A stretch of 64,000 nt of DNA, taken from NCBI GenBank assembly GCA_036924085.1, contig JAVGWX010000014.1, positions 42,093,556 through 42,157,555 of the forward strand, read 5' to 3'. The position numbers and the translations under genes were made by a program. Positions 57,130 through 64,000 of the stretch are shown here, one piece after another (positions within the stretch are counted from its first letter, which is position 1; every line of letters begins with the position of its first letter). The notes beneath the pieces are model-generated. The model worked only from the letters and a program-made list of their open reading frames with translations. It had not been told where the DNA came from and did no database searches. Origin of the DNA: Ariolimax columbianus (lineage: Eukaryota > Mollusca > Gastropoda > Stylommatophora > Arionidae).

Positions 57130-58058
57130 ATATATGCGAGAAGCGTTCAAATCAAATCGGTACTTTTTGTTCTAGTTTTACCTGAATGAGTTATAGCGTA
57201 ATGGAACTACTATCATTGGTAAGAGGCACTTGTGTTACATTACTGCTAGGCTGCCTACTCACCATGGACCAACTTCGTGACAGAAAAATAGAAATAGGGA
57301 CACACGTTCTTGCATGGAACAGCGTTTTGTAATGAAGTTTCTTGTGAAAGAAAGCCAGATAATTGCGGACATTTACAGGATACTGCAATCACATTAAGGT
57401 GATGGGACACCCAGCCGTAATTAGACATGTGAGTGGTGTAAACGTTTTAGAGAAGGCCGTACATCAGTAAGTGATGATCCTAGCCGTGTTGGCCACAGTC
57501 AATCATGTGAATATCCAGAGTGTGGAACGCCTTATGCTGGAAAATCGATGCATAACCTGTAGCGAAATTGCACAAGAGACACATTTTTCTCTAGATACGG
57601 TGAACACTATTATTCATGAACAATTGCGTTTTTGGAAAGTTAGTGCATGTTGGGTTTGATCACAAAGTGCGTCCTGCTCTTGCAAGATAACGCTCGACCT
57701 CATACGGCTCACCGCAAGTTGTGACATCTGCAGCAACTCGGCTGGAAGGTATTGCCACAAACATTTTACAGACCAGACCTCGCGCCAAACGATTTCCACC
57801 TGTTTGGACCTCTACAATAATGTATGGGAAGTCAGCATTTCTGCACTGATAACGAAGGAAACAGTTTGGCCTGGATTGGTTCAGACATACTGACAAATCT
57901 CTCTTTGCTCAAGCTTCGCAAGTATTACTTAAACGCTGGGAGAAATGCATAAACGTTGCATGAAATTAAATGGAAACATAGATGGTATTTTGACTACTTG
58001 ATACATTACTTTTTCCTTCCCAAAAAAAAAGACCTGGTTTGAATTGAATTGCCCTTGT
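57130..58058 (+). mobile_element. Mariner-like transposon with internal deletion
   Basis: The ends carry imperfect inverted repeats: GTTCAAATCAAATCGGTAC on the left near 57145, and the complement GGCAATTCAATTCAAACC near 58050. The transposase reading starts at ATG 57314 (EQRFVMKFLVKESQIIADIY), followed by WCKRFREGRTSVSDDPSRVG and, at 57505-57659, a second DNA-binding part (VERLMLENRCITCSEIAQ, HEQLRFWKVSACWV). It then jumps to LLQDNARPHTAHRKL (second catalytic Asp) and YRPDLAPNDFHLFGPL (third catalytic Asp). About 100 residues with the first catalytic Asp are missing between WV and LLQD. Stops and frameshifts also occur. It cannot move by itself. Confidence 0.85.
57314..57960 (+). pseudogene. 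Mariner transposase pseudogene
   Basis: Coding remnant inside the preceding element. Mariner transposases are about 340-350 residues with a D,D34D triad; here the N-terminal half and the last two Asp blocks remain, in at least three frames. The open frame at 57471-57659 is the second helix-turn-helix region only. The end reads LRKYYLNAGRNA, close to the usual RW-type finish. Confidence 0.8.
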
Positions 58059-58074
58059 AGATTAATGTGCGTGA

Positions 58075-58220
58075 GAATTTGAATATGGATAAGTGAGACA
58101 TTAGATTTGGTTAAGTGAGGCACAGATATGGTTAAATGAGACATATATTTGTTAAGTGAAGACATTATATATGGCTAAGTAAGACAATAGATGTGGTTAA
58201 GTGAGGCATAGATTTGATTG
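58075..58220. repeat. Short AT-rich minisatellite, about 28 bp
   Basis: About five degenerate units of TGGTTAAGTGAGACATAGAT. A GGATAAGTGAGACAT unit reappears at 58958, directly beyond the mariner palindrome, so the palindrome probably landed inside this array. Confidence 0.6.
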
Positions 58221-58383
58221 CATTACACGAATCAAATGAAACTGGACCAATCAGAAACATGTGAACATACGTACGATGCGCATGATGACGTCAATTCTGG
58301 TGTAAACAGCACATACCGACCGTTAAGTTTGCAACATTTCATTATCCTCTGACTCATAGTTTTCTCAGCAGACTTGTGAAAAC

Positions 58384-58629
58384 ATGGTGAGTGTGATATG
58401 GAATCAGTCCAGAGTTGATCAGCAAGCGGTGATATGTTTTCTAACAGCTGAAGCATGTCGACCAGCTGACATTCATCCCACAATGCAGTAAGTGTATGGT
58501 GAAAAAAGTGTATCGAAGACAACAGTGAAGGACTGGACAACGATGTTTAAAGAAGGACGTGAGTTAACGAAAGATCTTCCGAGACCAGGTCAGGCGCATA
58601 TTGTTGCGATAACTCAATCGCTTCTTTAA
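58384..58629 (+). pseudogene. Mariner transposase N-terminus, left arm
   Basis: From the ATG at 58384: VDQQAVICFLTAEACRPADI, then VYGEKSVSKTTVKDW, MFKEGRELTKDLPRPGQAH, and a stop at 58627. This is the paired-type DNA-binding region of a mariner transposase. One internal TAA (after TMQ) breaks it and the catalytic part is absent. Confidence 0.78.
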
Positions 58630-58800
58630 ACATCTTGCCCAGTTCTTCACTGTTGTATTCGACACACTTTTGTCCCTATACACTGTCTGCATTCTGCGAT
58701 GAATGTCAACTGGTCAACATGTATTCACAGCTAGAAACCGAATCACCGCTCGCTGATCAACTCTGGACGGATTCCGTTTCACACCCGCCATTATTTCAAC
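58610..58800 (-). pseudogene. Mariner transposase N-terminus, right arm
   Basis: On the - strand, from an ATG at about 58794: VKRNPSRVDQRAVIRFLAVN, a stop, then VDIHRRMQTVYRDKSVSNTT and VKNW. It mirrors the left arm with independent changes, and the stop is at a different codon. The frame on + at 58635-58922 is its shadow. Confidence 0.75.
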
Positions 58801-58950
58801 GGTCTGCTGAGGAAACTGTGAGTCGGAGGTTAATGAAATTGTGCAAACTTTACTTTTGGTATGTGCTGTTTACACGAGAAGTGACGTTATCATGCGCATC
58901 GTGCGTATATTCACTTGTTTAAGTTTGATCCGGTTTCATTTAAACACGCC

Positions 58951-59850
58951 TCGTTCATGGATAAGTGAGACATACATGAATGAACAAAGGAAAATGCAAA
59001 TCACTATTGTTTTCGATCAAATTGTTACAAGAATTATCAGTTTACATAGTCCTTGCCATTTCGTTAAAGGAACAAGACCTATAGAGCTACCAGAATGACT
59101 GTAGTACCATGGAACCTAGTTTGATTCGCACCAAGTGAAAGATAAGACCATCTAAGAACCGTAACTCAGAATGTCCACTAACTTGGTGGTCATTCTTATT
59201 GAGTGTTGTCACCCCTGGAGCAAAGGTAGAGAACTAACTATGCGGAACGGTACAGTCTGTCATGTATTATCCCACCCTTCAATGGGAGATTCCAGGTTTC
59301 AGTTACACGTTCTCCACACAAACAACCCTGGTGTGGATTGATAGAGGTTGTGACGTGCTTCACATACAAACAAATTAATTTCAGTCCAGTGTTTGATGTT
59401 AGACTACAAAAACCTGCTCTCGTTTTCTCAGAGAAGCCACACTTTGTCCTACTGTATAATCATTGGTCGCGGCATGTGTTAATGCTTCTCCTCTCGTGTG
59501 TATTGCTTCTGTTGTGGTTAAAGAAGTGCACCGACTTTGAAGTTCGTCAAGACAAGTGAATACCCGAGTGATAGCAGGTAAGGAATGAAAACAACCACTG
59601 TCACCTTCAAAGCATACGGTAAATGTCGATTGCCAAAGGTCGCCCATACAGGTTACAACCTCGTCACGTAAATTCGTTGCTTTTGAAGTTTCCACTGAAA
59701 ATATTATGATAGAGGATTGCTAAAAGGGGGCAATTTATAGTTTGTGCTTCAGATGTAGCGATAAGGTGAACAAAGAAGAAGAGGGCAATAGAGGGGCAAG
59801 GATTATATAGTTAATGAAAATGCAGTAGAGAAGAAAGAAAAGATTTTCCT
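58951..59850. other. No gene recognised
   Basis: Frames at 59338-59559 (+) and 59399-59695 (-) overlap and have no recognised domain. Confidence 0.3.
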
Positions 59851-59852
59851 TT

Positions 59853-61408
59853 TCTACCACGAAATGTCTATTGACGTAATGTGTCATTCTCTATATCACC
59901 AAGGTCTATTCACGTAATGTGTCATTCTCTGCATCGCCCAGGTCTATTCACGTAATGTGTCATTCTCTATATCGCCCAGGTCTACTCACGTAATGTGTCA
60001 TTCTCTATATCGCCCAGGTCTACTCACGTAATGTGTCATTCTCTATATCGCCCAGGTCTACTCACGTAATGTGTCATTCTCTATATCGCTTAGATCTACT
60101 CACGTAATGTGTTATTCTCTGCATCGCCCAGGTCTACTCACGTAATGTATCATTCTCTTCATCGCCTAGGTCTACTGACGTAATGTGTCATTCTCTACAT
60201 CGCCTAGGTCTACTCACGTAATGTGTCATTCTCTACATCGCCCAGGTCTACTCACGGAATGTGTCATTCTCTTCATCGCCCAGGTCTACTCACGGAATGT
60301 GTCATTCTCTACATCGCCCAGGTCTACTGATGTAATGTGTCATTCTCTACATCGCCCAGGTCTACTCACGTAATGTGTCATTCTCTACATCGCCCAGGTC
60401 TACTCACGTAATGTGTCATTCTCTACATCGCCCAGGTCTACTGACGTAGTGTGTCATTCTCTACATCGCCCAGGTCTACTGACGTAATTTGTCATTCTCT
60501 ACATCGCCTAGGTCTTCTCACGTAATGTGTCATTCTCTACATCGCCCAGGTCTACTGACGTAATTTGTCATTCTCTACATTGCCAAGTTCTACTGACGTA
60601 GTGTGTCAGTTTTTAAATTCTCCAAAGTCTACTTACGTAATGTGTCATTCTCTACATCGCCCAGGTCTACTGACGTAATGTGTCATTCTCTACATCGCCC
60701 AGGTCTACTCACGTAATTTGTCATTCTCTACATCGCCTAGGTCTACTGACCTAATGTGTCATTCTCTACATCGCCCAGGTCTACTGACGTAGTGTGTCAT
60801 TCTCTATATCGCCCAGGTCTACTGACGTAATTTGTCATTCTCTACATCGCCTAGGTCTACTCACGTAATGTGTCATTCTCTACATCGCCCAGGTCTACTG
60901 ACGTAATTTGTCATTCTCTACATTGCCAAGTTCTACTGACGTAGTGTGTCAGTTTTTAAATTCTCCAAAGTCTACTTACGTAATGTGTCATTCTCTACAT
61001 CGCCCAGGTCTACTGACGTAATGTGTCATTCTCTACATCGCCCAGGTCTACTCACGTAATTTGTCATTCTCTACATCGCCTAGGTCTACTGACGTAATGT
61101 GTCATCCTCTACATCGCCCAGGTCTACTGACGTAGTGTGTCATTCTCTATATCGCCCAGGTCTACTGACGTAATTTGTCATTCTCTACATCGCCTAGGTC
61201 TACTCACGTAATGTGTCATTCTCTACATCGCCCAGGTCTACTGACGTAATTTGTCATTCTCTACATTGCCAAGTTCTACTGACGTAGTGTGTCAGTTTTT
61301 AAATTCTCCAAAGTCTACTGACGTAATGTGTCATTCTCTACTTCGCCTAAGTCTTCTGGCGTAATGTGTCATTCTCTACTTTGCCCAGGTCTACAGACGT
61401 AATGTATA
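59853..61408. repeat. 38-bp minisatellite with higher-order repeat
   Basis: About 41 units built from TCTACTGACGTAATGTGTCA and TTCTCTACATCGCCCAGG. Variants (CTCACGTAA, TAATTTGTCA, TTTTTAAATTCTCCAAAG) are arranged in a repeated order: a 343-bp block of nine units at 60581-60923 recurs at 60924-61266 with two substitutions by eye. Part of it recurs at 60437-60580 and 61267-61310. No spacers or coding frame support any other reading. Confidence 0.95.
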
Positions 61409-61424
61409 CGTATTATTGCCACTA

Positions 61425-61640
61425 ATAGAGTAGTAGAGCTCTCGATTGTTGCATCAAACGTGCCAGTTTAGAGCCCCGGTATCGCCACTCTCAAGTCTAC
61501 CTAGCTGTAAATGGGTATCTGTTTCTCTGTTAGGAAAGGGAATACAGCCAGGAAGGGAATTACCCACCGCACTCCACTACAAAACTGAAGCCTAGTACAG
61601 TACATTTCTTAGCGCTTCATCCACAACAACCTCATCTGTT
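61425..61640 (+). mobile_element. tRNA-derived SINE, family S7
   Basis: GTAGTAGAGCTCTCG fits the A box of a tRNA-like head and CCAGTTTAGAGCCCCGG a decayed B box. The body carries CTACCTAGCTGTAAATGGGT and a TATCTG segment also present at 62218-62240. The 3' limit is uncertain. Confidence 0.6.
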
Positions 61641-62164
61641 TTGACTCTACGTTTGTCTTGCTATAAATGGAGCATGTGTCCAGAACTATAGTTATTTTAC
61701 TTGCTGGACGTTTGTGTTGTAGCATTGTTGTGTTGCTTGTAGCGTTACATTATTAATACAAGCTTTCTTTTTAACTTAATGTAACTATTGTCCGTTTGCG
61801 TGTACTTCTTTTTTTCATATTTTAACCAATTTCCCCAGAGCATAGAAAGCTGAGATTCTGGACACAGATTCTAGTAGTGAGACCTGTTACTATCTCACAA
61901 TTTAATTTATTTAGTCAAAAAACAAACAAACAAAAAATACAATAAAAAAAATTACATTATAATTATAAACTTGTACCCAAAAATTATGTTTTTTTAAAAA
62001 TTGACTTTTTTTATATGTAGTTGTTCATAATAATGGCGGATGTTCCATGGACAACCAGTGCTGTTCTCTGTTGCACGAAGCAGTTGATGAAAGGACATAT
62101 GAGTATGTGACCTTGGTTTACAACCCTATTGTAACAGGTTCCGATCTCGTAGTGTTCAGTTTGA
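61641..62164. other. AT-rich unassigned sequence
   Basis: A-rich and T-rich runs at 61917-62015. A + frame at 62047-62262 has no recognised domain. Confidence 0.3.
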
Positions 62165-62300
62165 CAGACCAAAAATGTCGTTATTTTTTGTTTTATGACA
62201 TGACCGTTTCTTTAAGTCGACTAACCTGTAAATGGGTACCTGGCGAAGTTAAAATTTCTTAGCCGGCCTAGGAACTACGGGGGCCGTGCACTATCGTAGT
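62165..62300 (+). mobile_element. SINE family S7 body fragment
   Basis: GTCGACTAACCTGTAAATGG and GTACCTGGCGAAGTT match the body of the copy at 61425-61640. The tRNA-like head is missing. Confidence 0.5.
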
Positions 62301-62449
62301 CCATTCCAGCAAAGATAGAGACTGATCACCTTTGCAGATGCTCCAAGTCCGTGCTATGAGTCATGAAGATCATGTTTAGTGTTTTTTTCAGAACGTCGCC
62401 TTGATGACAACCGATCTGAAAGACATTCGATCTCTAACAAGCTATCCAG

Positions 62450-62705
62450 CACCTGACCCTATCCATCTGAGCCTCTGCAATCGATCTCTGGCCAGCTCTC
62501 CATCACCTGACACTATCAACCATTGAACCTCTGTATTCGATCTCTGGCCAGATTTCCAGCACCGGACACTTTCAACCATTGAACCTCTGTATCCGATCTC
62601 TGGCCAGCTCTCCAGCACCGGACACTATCAGCCACTGAACGTCTGTAGTCTATCTCTGGCCAGCTCTCCAGCACCTGACACTATCAGCCACTGAACGTCT
62701 GTAAT
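62450..62705. repeat. 56-bp tandem array at a LINE 3' end
   Basis: Four to five 56-bp units carry CGATCTCTGGCCAGCTCTCC and AGCACCTGACACTATCA. The array adjoins the 3' end of the LINE fragment at 62690-63140, so it resembles the 43-bp array at 4522-4868. Confidence 0.9.
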
Positions 62706-63140
62706 GTCCCTTGTCCATCTTCTTATAGATCTCCCTTTCCATCTTTTGCCAGTACCATACCCTCCAATATCGTTCTTTGAAGACCATTGTGGCGTTTGAT
62801 GTGACCGACGTATGCTAATTTCCTTAAGGTAAAGTTGTTTACTAGCCAGTTCTGTTGTAAGTCAAGCTCCTGTAGGATTTGGTTTCATTTTTCGCTTTCC
62901 ATGGTATTTTGAACACCCCTTCTGTAGAATTGTCTTTAGCATGATTTCTGGGGTTTGCCAGGTCTCAAATCCGTAAGTCGCCATTGAAAAGATGCAATTC
63001 CTCAAGACCTTGATTTCGATCGTTTTAATAGTGTTCTTCCATAAGTTTCTCTTGTTAGTTAACATCTGTGGTGCCATGGTCATTTTTAAATTTTTTTTTT
63101 TAATTTCAGTAACCCATTCTCCATGATAAATAGGCATGGC
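62690..63140 (-). mobile_element. RT C-terminal fragment, LINE family R2, copy 2
   Basis: The frame at 62862-63137 reads TIEIKVLRNCIFSMATYGFE followed by TW (the usual ATYGCETW block). Downstream shifted frames give GHIKRHNGLQRTILEGM, GKGRSIRRWTRDITDVQW. It shares sequence with 45765-46090. Cut at the 5' end just upstream of the thumb. Confidence 0.75.
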
Positions 63141-63395
63141 TCAATAACCGCTTCAGGTCAGAAACAAAACAAAACCACTTTACAGCGCTAAGGCCTTGCT
63201 CAGGGACTAAGTAAAAACGAAAACACATTCGATCACATACGATAAACAGAGCTATCAACAGGGTTGACAACTAAGATTCAGTTACGTGAGATTGGAGCCA
63301 TATTAGTCAGACGCGGGACGAGGTTGTGGAAATCATGGTATGCCACTATGGACAGAGTAGGTCAAGCAAGAAATTATAATGCATTTATAAGGATA
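63141..63395. other. No feature recognised
   Basis: Unique sequence before the terminal array. Confidence 0.3.
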
Positions 63396-63955
63396 ATACC
63401 AACTAACACATACCTCTACATACACAACAACATATACCTCTACATACACAATATCGCATACCTCTACATACACAATAACACATATATCTACATACACAAT
63501 AACACATATATCTACATACACAATAACACTTATATCTACATACACAATAACACATACCGCTACATACACAATAACACATACCTCTACATACACAACAACA
63601 CATTCCTCTACATACACAATAACACATACCTCTACATACACAACAACACAAACCTCTACATACACAACAACACATACATCTACATACACAATAACACATA
63701 CCTCTACATACACAATAACACATACCTCTACATACACACCAACACATTCCTCTACATACACAATAACACATACCTCTACATACACACCAACACATTCCTC
63801 TACATACACAATAACACATACCTCTACATACACAACAACACATTCCTCTACATACACAATAACACATACCTCTACATACACAACAACACATTCCTCTACA
63901 TACACAATAACACATACCTCTACATACACAATAACACATACCTCTACATAGACAA
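63396..63955. repeat. 24-bp minisatellite
   Basis: About 23 units of ACCTCTACATACACAATAAC plus ACAT, with AATAAC/AACAAC and CATACC/CATTCC variants. Three frames stay open through the array (YIHNNTYL on +, VCVIVYVE and CYCVCRGM on -), which is expected for a 24-bp unit with no stop in those phases. Confidence 0.95.
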
Positions 63956-64000
63956 CAACGCATGCACATATAGAGACATTCATTTTATGTAAAGCACAGT

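Larger units (their letters stand above)
58235..58950. mobile_element. Palindrome of two mariner 5' ends
   Basis: The left arm (58235-58565) and right arm (58605-58950) are reverse complements over about 320 bp at an estimated 80-85 percent identity, separated by about 40 bp. Each arm carries the leader and the start of a mariner-type transposase pointing inward. Landmarks on both arms are ACGATGCGCATGAT.ACGTCA, TGTAAACAGCACATACC, CCAGAGTTGATCAGC and ACAGTGAAG(G/A)ACTGG. Both outer ends are therefore the same transposon end, which is a foldback structure. It lies less than 200 bp from the deleted mariner at 57130-58058 but is a different mariner family. Confidence 0.8.

Noticed and set aside
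59853..61408. CRISPR-like look of regularly spaced 38-bp repeats
   Set aside because: There are no unique spacers; the whole unit repeats. The sequence is eukaryotic and a minisatellite explains it fully.
63264..63992. Three long frames (242, 216 and 188 codons) through the terminal array
   Set aside because: All three are translations of one 24-bp unit. A real gene would not be open in three frames on two strands.

Overview
The window reads as non-coding, repeat-rich DNA of an animal nucleus. No stretch behaves like a host protein-coding gene, and no intact tRNA or rRNA gene was seen. The evidence for an animal is the mix of non-LTR (LINE) retrotransposon remnants with apurinic-type endonuclease, reverse transcriptase (RT) and RNase H domains, several tRNA-derived SINE-like repeats, mariner-type transposase remnants, and many micro- and minisatellites. 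The style of the elements (RNase H-bearing jockey/I-like LINEs with GAA tails, RTE- and CR1-like LINEs) suggests a marine invertebrate, most plausibly a gastropod mollusc. That is an inference from memory of such families, not a database match.

Layout. 0-1 kb is a 40-bp satellite whose copies decay toward its right edge. 1.9-4.9 kb is a decayed CR1/RTE-like LINE ending in a 43-bp tandem array. 5-7.6 kb holds two CAA-tailed dispersed repeats head to head around a 37-bp array, then CT-rich tandem repeats. 7.6-10.7 kb holds three truncated LINE 3' ends. 11-17.3 kb is AT- and T-rich with degenerate minisatellites. 17.36-20.81 kb is a 3.4-kb inverted-repeat (foldback-like) element filled with CATCAAC-type satellite and carrying two SINE insertions. 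21.07-22.06 kb is a 1-kb GAT-rich microsatellite. 22.3-28.9 kb holds two SINEs and three LINE remnants.

28.99-40.7 kb is the most informative part: a GA-rich satellite is split by a nest of retrotransposons. An old RNase H LINE on the + strand (30.54-39.26 kb) is interrupted by an RTE-like LINE on the - strand. That RTE copy is itself interrupted by a young LINE (31402-34974, - strand) flanked by a perfect 12-bp target duplication. A SINE, another RT fragment, an internally born 18-bp minisatellite and a second young LINE fragment complete the nest.

40.8-57 kb carries further LINE and SINE remnants and a 42-bp array. 57.1-59 kb holds an internally deleted mariner and beside it a palindrome made of two mariner 5' halves. 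59.85-61.41 kb is a 38-bp minisatellite with a 343-bp higher-order repeat. The window ends in a LINE 3' fragment with a 56-bp array and a 24-bp array.

There is no genetic system here in the sense of cooperating genes. The story is of mobile elements landing in satellites and in each other, and of new satellites growing out of mobile elements. Element boundaries given to within about 10 bp rest on direct sequence comparison inside the window; others are approximate.
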